Below, piece by piece: positions 26,330-35,211 of a DNA stretch of 64,000 bases. The notes beneath the pieces were generated by a model. The model saw nothing but the letters and a program-made list of their open reading frames with translations, had not been told where the DNA came from and made no database searches. The stretch's first letter is position 1. The number at the start of each line of letters is the position of its first letter. Source of the DNA: Bacteroidota bacterium (GTDB lineage Bacteria; Bacteroidota; Bacteroidia; Palsa-965); contig VBWE01000011.1 in assembly GCA_006218065.1 (NCBI GenBank), positions 193,281 to 257,280 of the forward strand, written 5' to 3'. The position numbers and the translations under genes are program-made.

Positions 26330-27267
26330 ATACGCATCAACCCATCATACCACCCGTCGACCGCTCACTGCTTGCAGCGGAACTGAACGAAAAAACGTTC
26401 CTGCGTCATGCGAACAACGGCACCAACGAAATTTATGTTGTCAATGCGCATAATTCACCGCATACGCTGCGCGAGATCGGGCGTGTGCGTGAGTTGACTT
26501 TCCGCGCTTCCGGCGGCGGAACGGGCCTGGACTGCGATCTCGACGATTACGATACGAAGGAACGCTGCTACGAACAGCTCATCGTGTGGAACCCGGAAGA
26601 CAAGGAGATCGTCGGCGGGTATCGTTTCATCCGCTGCGAAAAAGGGCGGCTTGCCGGCGGCGAATACGACCTGGTAACGACCGAACTTTTCGAATTCAGC
26701 GACCGTTTTAAAAACGAATTTCTTCCGGCGACGATTGAACTGGGACGTTCGTTCGTACAGCCGATGTACCAGCCTTCGGCGAGTAACCGCAAAGGACTTT
26801 TTTCGCTCGACAACCTCTGGGATGGTTTGGGTGCATTGGTTATAGATAATGATGACATCCGGTACTTCTACGGGAAAGTGACTATTTACGGTCATTACAA
26901 CATGCTTGCGCGCGACCTGATTTACCGGTTCATGGAACATTATTTCCCTGATCCCGACAAATTAGTCAAACCGATTTACCCCGTAACTGCACAGCACAAT
27001 ACGGATGCGTTTGCAAAATCGCTGCAGGGTCTGGCGTACAAAGACGGACACCGTTTACTCAATCAATTAGTGCGCGAGCAGGATGAATTTATTCCGCCGC
27101 TGGTCAACTCGTACATGAACCTTTCCGCTACCATGCGCAGTTTCGGCACGTCGGAGAATAAACATTTCGGCGATGTATTTGAAACGGGTATCCTGGTTAC
27201 GATCGCGGATATTTACCCGACCAAAAAAGAGCGGCATGTAAATTCGTACACGCCGAAGAAAAAATAA
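26326..27267 (+). CDS. N-acyltransferase of OlsB/GlsB type
   Basis: 313 aa, a GNAT-like fold. Motifs known from this family are visible: REIGRVRELTFRASGGGTG, DLDDYD, VGGYRFI, IELGRSFVQPMYQ and the late KVTIYGHYN. It would transfer a 3-hydroxyacyl chain from acyl-ACP to the amino group of glycine (or ornithine), the first step of aminolipid synthesis at the inner membrane. It overlaps the PlsC-type gene by four bases, and engB follows after 15 bp, so all three may share a transcript. The amino acid used cannot be read from sequence. Confidence 0.87.
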   Translation: MNTHQPIIPPVDRSLLAAELNEKTFLRHANNGTNEIYVVNAHNSPHTLREIGRVRELTFRASGGGTGLDCDLDDYDTKERCYEQLIVWNPEDKEIVGGYRFIRCEKGRLAGGEYDLVTTELFEFSDRFKNEFLPATIELGRSFVQPMYQPSASNRKGLFSLDNLWDGLGALVIDNDDIRYFYGKVTIYGHYNMLARDLIYRFMEHYFPDPDKLVKPIYPVTAQHNTDAFAKSLQGLAYKDGHRLLNQLVREQDEFIPPLVNSYMNLSATMRSFGTSENKHFGDVFETGILVTIADIYPTKKERHVNSYTPKKK

Positions 27268-27282
27268 GCAGGAGCATTTACT

Positions 27283-27891
27283 ATGATTATCCGGTCAGCC
27301 GATTTCATCAGCAGTAACGTACTGGCCGAAAAGTGCCCGGCCCCGGACAAGCCTGAGTATGCGTTCATCGGCCGTTCGAACGTGGGCAAATCGTCGCTGA
27401 TCAACATGCTTTGCGGGAAAACGAAACTCGCGCACGTTTCCGGGCGGCCCGGGAAAACGCAGGTGATCAATCATTTCCTGATCAACGGGCAATGGTATCT
27501 CGTGGATCTTCCCGGCTACGGTTTCGCCAAAGTTTCGAAAGAGATGCGCGAAAAATTCGACAAGATGATCCGCGGGTATCTCGTCCGCAGGTCCAACTTA
27601 GTCTGTGTTTTCCTGCTCGTCGATTCGCGGCTCGAACCGCAGATGAACGATATCGCATTCATGGAATGGCTGGCTGAATCGCAGATCCCGTTCGCGATCC
27701 TGTTCACCAAATGCGACAAATCATCCTCCAACGTGCTCAACAAATCCATCGCCGCCTACAAAAAAACCATGCAGGAAAGCTGGGATGAATTCCCGATGTA
27801 TTTCCTGACTTCCGCCGAAACGAAAAAAGGGCGCGACGAGGTTTTGCAACTGGTTGATGAAACGAATAAACTCTGGAAAACGGAGATGTAA
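27283..27891 (+). CDS. engB: ribosome biogenesis GTPase EngB (YihA/YsxC)
   Basis: 202 aa, normal length. The G1 loop GRSNVGKSS is at about residues 30-38, G3 is DLPGYGFAKV, G4 is TKCDK and G5 is TSAETKKGRDE. It acts in late assembly of the 50S subunit. An AGGAG lies 7 nt before the ATG, which is unusual here because most starts in this window lack a Shine-Dalgarno sequence. Confidence 0.95.
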   Translation: MIIRSADFISSNVLAEKCPAPDKPEYAFIGRSNVGKSSLINMLCGKTKLAHVSGRPGKTQVINHFLINGQWYLVDLPGYGFAKVSKEMREKFDKMIRGYLVRRSNLVCVFLLVDSRLEPQMNDIAFMEWLAESQIPFAILFTKCDKSSSNVLNKSIAAYKKTMQESWDEFPMYFLTSAETKKGRDEVLQLVDETNKLWKTEM

Positions 27892-27895
27892 TGCC

Positions 27896-28067
27896 TATTT
27901 CCGATTGACGATTTTGGATTGGCGATTTCCGATGTAAGTCCCAGAGGCTTTTAGCATTTTTGTGCCTTAGCCGTGAAGTTTGTAACCCGGTTTTTACCGC
28001 TAAGACGCGAAGGCGCTAACGTTTCCGTTGAGGCAAACCGCAAATCCAAAATCGGCAATCGCAAATC
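27896..28067. repeat. nested inverted repeat: heptamer outer arms, octamer inner arms
   Basis: The outer arms, 27896-27937 and 28039-28067, are arrays of the heptamer GATTTGC and variants in opposite orientation. The inner arms, about 27948-27978 and 27998-28021, are arrays of the octamer CGCTAAGA and variants. Both pair imperfectly. The outer family is the same as at 33730-33816. Confidence 0.85.
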
Positions 28068-28075
28068 ATAAACAG

Positions 28076-28083
28076 TATCTTTG
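28076..28083 (+). promoter_or_regulatory. -7 element TATCTTTG before hemH
   Basis: Exact TAnnTTTG, ending 6 nt before the ATG at 28090. It lies at the edge of the inverted repeat. Confidence 0.65.
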
Positions 28084-28089
28084 CAGCCG

Positions 28090-29106
28090 ATGAAAACCGG
28101 CATCCTGCTTATCAATCTCGGCACACCCGACAGTCCTTCCACGGGCGACGTGCGCAAATACCTCCGCCAGTTCCTGAACGATCCGCGCGTGATCGATATT
28201 TCCCCGCTCGGGCGGCTGTTGCTGGTCAACCTGGTCATCGTTCCTTTCCGCGCACCGAAATCGGCGAAGCTGTACAAAAGCATCTGGACGGAAAAAGGTT
28301 CTCCCCTGCTCATTCACGGGATTGCGCTGAAAGAGAAACTGCAGGAAACGCTCGGCGGAAATTACGTGGTTGTTTTCGGCATGCGCTATCAAAATCCTTC
28401 GCTCGGATCCGCGCTCGAAGAATTACGTAAAGCGGGCGTATCGAAAATAAAAATCGTGCCGCTGTACCCGCAGTACGCTTCTTCGTCAACCGGTTCAACG
28501 CTCGAAGAACTGATGCGCCTGGTACGGAAATGGGAAGTGATTCCTTCACTGGAAAGCATCAGCCATTTTTACGATCATCCCGCTTTTATCCGCGCACTCA
28601 CCGCTGCCGGAAAAGAATTCGATCACCGGCAATACGATCATGTCGTTTTCAGCTACCACGGTTTACCCGAACGGCAGATCAAAAAAGCAGCGGTGCATTA
28701 CGGAAATGATTCCTGCTCCTTCGGAACCTGCTGCGATAAAATCACGGAGAATAACCGGTACTGCTACCGTGCCAATTGTTTTCAGACATCACGCCTGCTT
28801 TCCGAAGCGCTGGGCATCCCGAAAGAAAAATACACGATCAGCTTCCAGTCGCGGCTTGGAAAAACGCCCTGGATAAAACCGTATTCCGATCACGTGATTG
28901 AAGAGCGAGCGAAAAAAGGCGACAAGAAACTGCTCGTGTTTTCCCCGGCATTTGTAGCCGACTGCCTGGAAACTGTTCATGAAATCGGCGTGGAGTACAA
29001 CGAACTTTTCCGCAAGCACGGCGGAGAAAAAGTGCAGCTTGTTCCTTCGCTCAACAGCCGGCAGGAATGGGTGCAGGCTTTGCAGGAAATCCTGGAAGTA
29101 AAATAA
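28090..29106 (+). CDS. hemH: ferrochelatase HemH
   Basis: 338 aa from ATG 28090; the TTG three codons earlier belongs to the promoter element. The family opening GILLINLGTPDSPSTGDV is present. The signature around FSYHGLPERQIK carries the metal-binding His, and the late motif FSPAFVADCLETVHEIGVEY supplies the Glu. It inserts Fe(II) into protoporphyrin IX as the last step of haem synthesis. Single gene with its own promoter and terminator. Confidence 0.96.
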   Translation: MKTGILLINLGTPDSPSTGDVRKYLRQFLNDPRVIDISPLGRLLLVNLVIVPFRAPKSAKLYKSIWTEKGSPLLIHGIALKEKLQETLGGNYVVVFGMRYQNPSLGSALEELRKAGVSKIKIVPLYPQYASSSTGSTLEELMRLVRKWEVIPSLESISHFYDHPAFIRALTAAGKEFDHRQYDHVVFSYHGLPERQIKKAAVHYGNDSCSFGTCCDKITENNRYCYRANCFQTSRLLSEALGIPKEKYTISFQSRLGKTPWIKPYSDHVIEERAKKGDKKLLVFSPAFVADCLETVHEIGVEYNELFRKHGGEKVQLVPSLNSRQEWVQALQEILEVK

Positions 29107-29109
29107 AAA

Positions 29110-29141
29110 CGCACGACCGGAAGATCGTGCGCAGGGTTTTT
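29110..29141 (+). terminator. terminator of hemH
   Basis: CGCACGA (29110-29116) pairs with TCGTGCG (29125-29131) across an 8-nt loop, with a T run about four bases later. It also lies at the 3' end of the convergent surface-protein gene. Confidence 0.7.
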
Positions 29142-29156
29142 TCCGGAAAAAATTTC

Positions 29157-30755
29157 TCAATCAAACTTACTCACGTAAACCCGTTTCGCAGTGAATTCGC
29201 CGGCTGCGCTGAATACGCGGACCATGTACATGGCCGATTCGGGATAATTGAGATTGAGGCGCGTGCGGTTGATTCCTTCGGCAGCATTCACCGTACGTTC
29301 AGAAATAATTCTCCCGCGCATATCGTAAACAGCTACGTTGTAATCGCCGGCAAAAACGGCGTTGATCATTACTTCGATATCGCTTCCCGTTCCGAAAACA
29401 TCGACGGTACTGCCTGCTCCTGAACAAGGTTCTACAGGTACCAGCCCGCTGTGCCCGTCATCGCCGTTAAAATCGACCTGGCGGATGCGGTAGTAAGCTG
29501 TAGTGTTGAGCGGAGCGGCATCAGTAAACGTATAGCTGAGTGTGCCCGTACTGTTTCCGCCGGGCGCCTGGCTGTCTGTATTCCCGATAGCGGAGAAATG
29601 CGCACCGTCGCTGCTGCGTTCAACCACGAAGTAATCGTTATTGGTTTCCGAAGCGGTTTTCCAGTTTACAAGCACTTCGTTGCCGCTGCATGCTGCCGAA
29701 AAATCGAGGAATGTAACCGGGAGCGGGGCGGCAAGCGAAGAAAGCACCCAGGGAGTGTACGTAGCCGCAGCAAACGAAAGTCCCGCCGCAGTTACCGAAC
29801 CCACTCCTACGCCAACCGCTGCTGCGCTGCCGATATTCGAGTTATTGGGAAGCCATGCGGATGACCAGTATTGCGCACCGATATTGCCGGTGTTATATGG
29901 CGCAGTCATGGTGTTTTCAGAACCGCGGTAGCTGAACGTAACTGTTGCCGTCGCCGCCTGGTTAAAAGTATATTCCCACCAACGATCGATCACCGCTTCA
30001 TCGGAACCGTCCTGCGCAAGATTCGGATCGTACATGTGCGTTACACCCGAAGCCCAGGGTGTATTGGCCGAGGTAGAAGTAGCGCGCGTGGAAACGGCGA
30101 AGTAATCGAAAGCGGTCGACATGCCGGCGGTGATATTGGTCGTGAGCGGAATCTGTGTCGCGGCGACGCCGAAGGGAATTACATAGCTGCCGGTATTCGC
30201 CCCGACAAACCAGCGGACGGTACTCGGATTGAGCGCCACGTTCGTCTCGCTCTGGATATAGCCCGTAGTATACGTGATCGCAGTATTCAGCGGGTTGAAA
30301 TGCCAGAGATCATAGCCGTTCATATTGAGTATGCGGGAACCGACAGAAAGCACGCCGCTGGGAACGCCGCCAAAACCTCCGACCCGCGTTTGTATGTTCA
30401 TTGTTTTGGTTCCGCTTCCGGCCAAGGTCACATCATAGAAATGCGTAAACTGGCTTCCGCCGATGGATTGATTGGCGCCTGCAAAAACGACCTCGCTCCC
30501 GTCGAAACCGAAACCGATGTTATTGGAATTGTTGACCCAGTTTCCTTCGAGTGTGATCGTGGGACCGACGGACAGCGCATCGATACGCGCGCTTCCCTGG
30601 GCGGTATAATGCCCGGTTGCTCCGTCGATATAAATATTGGATGCCGCGCCGTTCATCACGATAAACGCACCATTGTTCAGCAGGCCCTGTGCAAAGGATG
30701 AACCTGCTGTGAAAACAGCGAACAAAACCGGGATTATATTGCGCATGCGTATCAT
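29157..30755 (-). CDS. large secreted protein with type IX sorting tail
   Basis: 532 aa. A signal peptide of about 22 residues ends at FAQG. The body is Gly/Ala/Thr/Asn-rich with many beta strands, a composition usual for secreted surface proteins of this phylum. The stretch SLAAPLPVTFLDFSA, VNWKTASETNNDYFVVERS and the fibronectin-like region after it commonly precede a sorting tail in Bacteroidota. The last 80 residues (VAVYDMRGRIISERTV, MYMVRVFSAAGEFTAKRVYVSKF) match the type A sorting domain. Start at 30755 or three codons later. The ligand is unknown. Confidence 0.85.
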   Translation of the reverse strand: MIRMRNIIPVLFAVFTAGSSFAQGLLNNGAFIVMNGAASNIYIDGATGHYTAQGSARIDALSVGPTITLEGNWVNNSNNIGFGFDGSEVVFAGANQSIGGSQFTHFYDVTLAGSGTKTMNIQTRVGGFGGVPSGVLSVGSRILNMNGYDLWHFNPLNTAITYTTGYIQSETNVALNPSTVRWFVGANTGSYVIPFGVAATQIPLTTNITAGMSTAFDYFAVSTRATSTSANTPWASGVTHMYDPNLAQDGSDEAVIDRWWEYTFNQAATATVTFSYRGSENTMTAPYNTGNIGAQYWSSAWLPNNSNIGSAAAVGVGVGSVTAAGLSFAAATYTPWVLSSLAAPLPVTFLDFSAACSGNEVLVNWKTASETNNDYFVVERSSDGAHFSAIGNTDSQAPGGNSTGTLSYTFTDAAPLNTTAYYRIRQVDFNGDDGHSGLVPVEPCSGAGSTVDVFGTGSDIEVMINAVFAGDYNVAVYDMRGRIISERTVNAAEGINRTRLNLNYPESAMYMVRVFSAAGEFTAKRVYVSKFD

Positions 30756-30798
30756 TTCGTTTTTTGATATTACAGGAACATCCGATCGGATTTATGCT

Positions 30799-32313
30799 TT
30801 ACTGGTTCGGACGTTTTTCCGCCGGAAGCGTTTGTGCTTCTTTTACGCCGGGCTGTATGGCCGTTCCTTCCTGCATATCGGCAGGGGCGAGTTCAAACCG
30901 GGCGTCGGAAAATTTAGCTTGCCTGCCGTTGGGTAATGTCGCATCGGCTACGTTGCATACGATCTGCCACTGGAAGGTCGCGTTGGAATTTCCGCCCTGC
31001 ATTTCAACCACGTCAAAACCGCCGGTTGTTTTATTTTTCACAACAACACCTTTGCAGTTTTCATCATCTTCGATCTGGATGTACACCCGAAGCGGATGTT
31101 TTTCATTGATGGCCACATTTTTCGCGAGAATCGGATCGAGGTCGATATGCGCTTTGCCGTTCACCAGTTTTCCCTGGCCGTAGTCCATGAAATAGTACTC
31201 CGGTGTTTCCGGGCAATGCAGTACGCGGTACTGCCCGTTGTCATCCGGTACGGAACAGGAAACCGACATGGCGCCGGTGCTGAGCGCTTTGTATTGCAGG
31301 GCGCCGCTCCAGTAATTGTAACGGCAAATCGCACCGAACTGGTTCGAGTAAACAGCTTCCCCTAATCCGGCGGTTGAAGACCGGGCGAAAATTCCCGTAG
31401 CAATACCGTTGATGGCTGCGCCGCTTCCGGCTACCAGGTATTGCGCACCCAAATTATTCCCGCTCGCGATAATTCCTGTTCCGCTGGCGTTGGCATTGTA
31501 TGCACTCATCCCGAAACCGGTAGCGCCGCTGTTATAACCATAAACACCAAGCCCGGAAGCGCCTGTGGACTGCCCCTGTACGCCTACGCCCGTTGCATTA
31601 TCGCAACCGGCGAGTACTCCGCGTCCGCCGGCAAGCGTATTGATTGTATAAGCCGAAACTCCTGCACCGGCATAATATGAATTTGCCCCGAGACCGGCAG
31701 CCAAACCATCACCCCCGGTCTGCGTGCTGGAACAAAATGCGCCGAAACCTATGGCTGTTCCAGCTACCGCATTGTTCTGTGAAAAAAGACCCATGCCTGT
31801 CGTAACGGCTGTATATGCGCGCATCGCATCAGGAAAAGCAGCCGTTCCCTGCGATTCGAAAGCCGGGTTGGCCGAAACAGCCGCAGTATGATTTACTAGG
31901 ACCTGTCCGCCGGAAAGAATCCGCATGCGTTCGGTATTATTCGAACGGAACATAACGGGTTGCGCATTGGTTGATCCTAAAAATTCAGTTCCTGCAAGTG
32001 CGTTGCCGGCCAGCAGCCAGCCGGTATTTCCACCGACGATCATGCGCCAGGCTGTTCCGTCGTACCAGTAAAACGCACCGACAGTTGTATCATAAACCAG
32101 CAGGCCTGTTGCGGGAGTGCCGATAGCTGTGCGCTGCGCCGATGTCATCCGCGGAGCCAGGAATCCCATCGTGGTCGATGTAACGTCGAGCATTGCCGAT
32201 GCTGCGGGCGCCGCTCCTGTTGCGTTGATCGCAACATTCTGTGCATATACGTGCAGGTCGCCCAGGAGAAAAAAAGTGATCAGCGAAGCGGAGAGGGTCT
32301 TAAACTTTTTCAT
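30799..32313 (-). CDS. Gly/Ala-rich surface protein
   Basis: 504 aa with a signal peptide (cleavage near VYAQN). Residues 40-90 contain the pattern SAMLDVTSTTMGFLAPRMT ... LLVYDTTVGAFYWYDGTAWR, typical of many Bacteroidota surface proteins with tail-fibre-like repeats. The centre is a long Gly/Ala/Asn-rich stretch with repeated short motifs that fits a beta-helix. The C-terminal 150 residues look globular. There is no type IX sorting tail, so it may be periplasmic or attached in another way. The function is unknown. Confidence 0.75.
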   Translation of the reverse strand: MKKFKTLSASLITFFLLGDLHVYAQNVAINATGAAPAASAMLDVTSTTMGFLAPRMTSAQRTAIGTPATGLLVYDTTVGAFYWYDGTAWRMIVGGNTGWLLAGNALAGTEFLGSTNAQPVMFRSNNTERMRILSGGQVLVNHTAAVSANPAFESQGTAAFPDAMRAYTAVTTGMGLFSQNNAVAGTAIGFGAFCSSTQTGGDGLAAGLGANSYYAGAGVSAYTINTLAGGRGVLAGCDNATGVGVQGQSTGASGLGVYGYNSGATGFGMSAYNANASGTGIIASGNNLGAQYLVAGSGAAINGIATGIFARSSTAGLGEAVYSNQFGAICRYNYWSGALQYKALSTGAMSVSCSVPDDNGQYRVLHCPETPEYYFMDYGQGKLVNGKAHIDLDPILAKNVAINEKHPLRVYIQIEDDENCKGVVVKNKTTGGFDVVEMQGGNSNATFQWQIVCNVADATLPNGRQAKFSDARFELAPADMQEGTAIQPGVKEAQTLPAEKRPNQ

Positions 32314-32441
32314 TTCGTGCAGGTTGTGTGTCTGTAAAATAAAAGTTTCCGCCTGTTGCTATGCAGGCAGGAATGCATTCAAAATTAAGTCATTTTTCCC
32401 TAGTCCTGCAAGGTTTTTCGGGGTTTTGCGGCGATTGGCAG

Positions 32442-32449
32442 TATCTTTA
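32442..32449 (+). promoter_or_regulatory. -7 element TATCTTTA before pabB
   Basis: It ends 4 nt before the GTG at 32454 and so supports that start and a leaderless transcript. Confidence 0.5.
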
Positions 32450-32453
32450 CCGC

Positions 32454-33731
32454 GTGAGGAAATTTATATCCCGGTCTTTATCGGATTCTAAACCGGTTAA
32501 GTATCTGCCGAAACAGGCATTGGTCAGGTTTTCAACATTTTGTCAACTTGTTTCGAACGGTCATGCTGGGAATGGGTACGAACTTATGGCCGGCATCGGT
32601 TCTGTTGAAGATTTTCTTCCCGAAGGCGGCGATTCGTTCAACAAACTGAAAAACTTTGCGGATGCGCGAAAGGACTGGCTTTTCGGGCATTTCAGCTATG
32701 ACCTGAAAAATGAAACCGAGGATCTTGTTTCTGCGCATCCTGACGGAATCGGATTTCCGCTGCTGTATTTTTTTCGCCCGCGTTTTGTCCTGCTGCTTCG
32801 CGATGCCGAACTGCAGATCGGTTTTCTTCCGGGTGATGAACAGGAAGCGGAAAAACTCGCCGGTCAGATCACCGCAGCAGATGAAATTTCCGAAACCGGT
32901 AACAGTTGCACGCCTCTTGCACGCGTCAGCCGCGAAGCATATCTCCGGCGGGCGGAACTGATCCGGGAACATATCGGGCGCGGTGATATTTACGAACTGA
33001 ATTACTGCATCGAGTTTTTTGCAGAGCAGGCGCTGATCGATCCGTTCCGCGTTTTTGCGCGGCTGAACGGTTTGTCGGAAGCCCCGTTTTCCGCGCTCTA
33101 CCGGCACCGGGACAGTTGGCTGATGAGCGCAAGCCCGGAGCGGTTTATCCGGAAGGAAGGAAGAAAAATAATATCACAACCCATCAAAGGCACGGCACGC
33201 CGCGGATCGGATCCTGCGGAAGATGAAAAAAACAAAGAACGGCTGCGGCATGATCCGAAGGAACGAAGTGAAAACATCATGATCGCCGACCTGGTGCGCA
33301 ACGATCTTTCGCAGGTGGCCAAACGCGGAACGGTGAACGTGGAAGAACTGTGCGGAATTTATTCCTTCCGGCAGGTGCACCAGATGATCACGACCGTGAG
33401 CGCGGAACTGGACGACGGCATACACGGCATAGATGCGATACGCCACGCTTTCCCGATGGGATCGATGACCGGCGCGCCGAAAGTCCGGGCCATGCAGCTG
33501 ATTGAAGCATACGAACAAACGAAACGCGGATTGTATTCCGGCGCAGTCGGTTATTTTACTCCCGGTGGCGATTTCGATTTCAACGTGGTCATCCGCAGCA
33601 TTCAATATCATGCGCAGCAAAAATTTCTTTCATTCATGGCCGGTAGCGCCATCACGCATCAATCCGATACGGAAAAAGAATACGCCGAATGCCTGCTGAA
33701 AGCGAAAGCTATGTTTGAAGCGCTGAAATGA
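32454..33731 (+). CDS. pabB: aminodeoxychorismate synthase component I PabB
   Basis: 425 aa from GTG 32454, chosen because a -7 element lies directly before it; the longer frame would include that promoter. It is a chorismate-binding enzyme: SASPERF then SQPIKGTARRG, where PIKGT (not PIAGT) is the PabB signature whose Lys forms the covalent intermediate; then ENIMIADLVRNDL, MTGAPKVRAM and GLYSGAVGYF. It makes 4-amino-4-deoxychorismate for folate, needing a PabA glutaminase that is not nearby. The stop codon overlaps the start of a perfect palindrome. Confidence 0.92.
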   Translation: MRKFISRSLSDSKPVKYLPKQALVRFSTFCQLVSNGHAGNGYELMAGIGSVEDFLPEGGDSFNKLKNFADARKDWLFGHFSYDLKNETEDLVSAHPDGIGFPLLYFFRPRFVLLLRDAELQIGFLPGDEQEAEKLAGQITAADEISETGNSCTPLARVSREAYLRRAELIREHIGRGDIYELNYCIEFFAEQALIDPFRVFARLNGLSEAPFSALYRHRDSWLMSASPERFIRKEGRKIISQPIKGTARRGSDPAEDEKNKERLRHDPKERSENIMIADLVRNDLSQVAKRGTVNVEELCGIYSFRQVHQMITTVSAELDDGIHGIDAIRHAFPMGSMTGAPKVRAMQLIEAYEQTKRGLYSGAVGYFTPGGDFDFNVVIRSIQYHAQQKFLSFMAGSAITHQSDTEKEYAECLLKAKAMFEALK

Positions 33732-33816
33732 TTTGCGATTGTCGATTTTGGATTTGCGATTAACACACGAGCAGCCCACGTTTAAAATCGCAAATCCAAA
33801 ATCGACAATCGCAAAT
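33730..33816. repeat. perfect 31-bp inverted repeat of heptamers
   Basis: 33731-33761 is exactly the reverse complement of 33786-33816, with a 24-nt loop. Each arm is four to five copies of a heptamer GATTNNN (GATTTGC, GATTGTC, GATTTTG) in strict period seven. The left arm begins inside the pabB stop codon. There is no T run, so it is not a classic terminator. Confidence 0.95.
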
Positions 33817-33843
33817 TCCTTCCGTGTGCTTTGTTTTGTACCG

Positions 33844-33851
33844 TATTTTTG
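33844..33851 (+). promoter_or_regulatory. -7 element TATTTTTG before tilS
   Basis: TAnnTTTG match ending 4 nt before the GTG start of tilS. Confidence 0.55.
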
Positions 33852-33855
33852 ACCT

Positions 33856-35199
33856 GTGCTGACGCGATTTCTCCAAAGTATCGAAAAAGAAAAACTGCTG
33901 CTGCCCGGCGACCGGGTGCTGCTGGCGGTGAGCGGCGGGGTGGATTCCGTCGTGCTGCTTCACCTTTTCATGGAAAGCGGTTTTGATTTCGGCGTGGCGC
34001 ATATCAACCACAAACTGCGCGGAGCAGAATCGGACGAAGATGCGCGGTTCGTTGCGGAACTTGCAGCGGCATCCGGCAAAAAATTTTTCGGGCATACGAT
34101 TGATGACCTTGATTCGCAGATCGCGAAAGGCGAGTCGCTGCAATCGGCCGCGCGCAGGATCCGTTACGCGTTCCTCGAAAAAACAGTTTCGGAAAACAAT
34201 TTCGACTGCATCGCCACCGCGCATCATCTCGACGACAATCTCGAAACGGTGCTGATCAATCTTTTGCGCGGTTCGGGCGTGAGCGGGCTTCGCGGGATGC
34301 TGCCGAAACAGCACGGGATTATCCGTCCGCTGCTTTTTGCGAACCGGAAAGAGATTGAAGCGTACGCGGGAAAAGAAAAACTGCACTGGCGTCACGACAG
34401 CAGCAACGACAGCGATGATTATACGCGGAACAGGCTCAGGCACCAGGTTATTCCTTCGCTGAAGGAAATGCAGCCGGGCCTGGAAAAAGTGCTGGGACAA
34501 ATGACGGATCGCTTGCGGCAAACCGAATTGCTGCTGCAGGCCGCGGCAGACGAATACCGGAAAACGTGTACGGAAGAAACGGCAACCGGAACAGTGATCG
34601 ATGCGCAGAAACTCGCTGCACTGCCGGCGCCCGAAACCCTGCTGCACCTCTGGCTGCGCGATAAAAATTTCCATGCCGTACAGTTGGCCGACGCCCTGCA
34701 AACTGCACTGGCCGGGGAAAGCGGCGCGTCCTTTTTTTCTTCCACGCACCGGCTGCTCTGCGACCGCGGAAAAATTCACGTGCTTGAAATCAGCGAACCG
34801 TTTGCCGCCGAACTGCTTATTGAAAAGCACGGCAATCTGCCCGGAATTCATATCGATGATTTTACCGGCGACGGCGAAACGAAAAAATCCGCATCCCCGT
34901 TTTCCGAATTTTTCGACAGCGGCGCATTGTCGTTCCCGCTGCTGCTTCGTCCCTGGCGGCCCGGCGACCGGTTTATTCCCCTGGGCATGAAACAGCACAA
35001 AAAAATCAGCGATTTCCTGGTCGATCAGAAAGTGCCGCTGCATGAAAAAGAAAAAACGCTTGTCCTCGAAAGCGGCGGCGAAATTGCCTGGGTCGTCGGT
35101 CACCGGATCAGCGAATCGTTTAAAATAAAACCGGGCTCCCGGTCCGTAACACGCATCAGTATGAATACCGCCGAAATTTTTCCCGGCACAAAAAGCTGA
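33856..35199 (+). CDS. tilS: tRNA(Ile)-lysidine synthase TilS
   Basis: 447 aa from GTG 33856. The PP-loop SGGVDS is at residues 26-31; AHINHKLRG and TAHHLDDNLET follow, as expected for the N-type ATP pyrophosphatase domain. The C-terminal part (RPWRPGDRFIPLGMKQHKKISDFL) is the TilS tRNA-binding domain. It attaches lysine to C34 of tRNA(Ile)-CAU so that AUA is read. The minus strand of this gene carries an open frame of 677 codons, which is a composition shadow. Confidence 0.95.
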   Translation: MLTRFLQSIEKEKLLLPGDRVLLAVSGGVDSVVLLHLFMESGFDFGVAHINHKLRGAESDEDARFVAELAAASGKKFFGHTIDDLDSQIAKGESLQSAARRIRYAFLEKTVSENNFDCIATAHHLDDNLETVLINLLRGSGVSGLRGMLPKQHGIIRPLLFANRKEIEAYAGKEKLHWRHDSSNDSDDYTRNRLRHQVIPSLKEMQPGLEKVLGQMTDRLRQTELLLQAAADEYRKTCTEETATGTVIDAQKLAALPAPETLLHLWLRDKNFHAVQLADALQTALAGESGASFFSSTHRLLCDRGKIHVLEISEPFAAELLIEKHGNLPGIHIDDFTGDGETKKSASPFSEFFDSGALSFPLLLRPWRPGDRFIPLGMKQHKKISDFLVDQKVPLHEKEKTLVLESGGEIAWVVGHRISESFKIKPGSRSVTRISMNTAEIFPGTKS

Positions 35200-35211
35200 A
35201 CTTTGCCGGAT

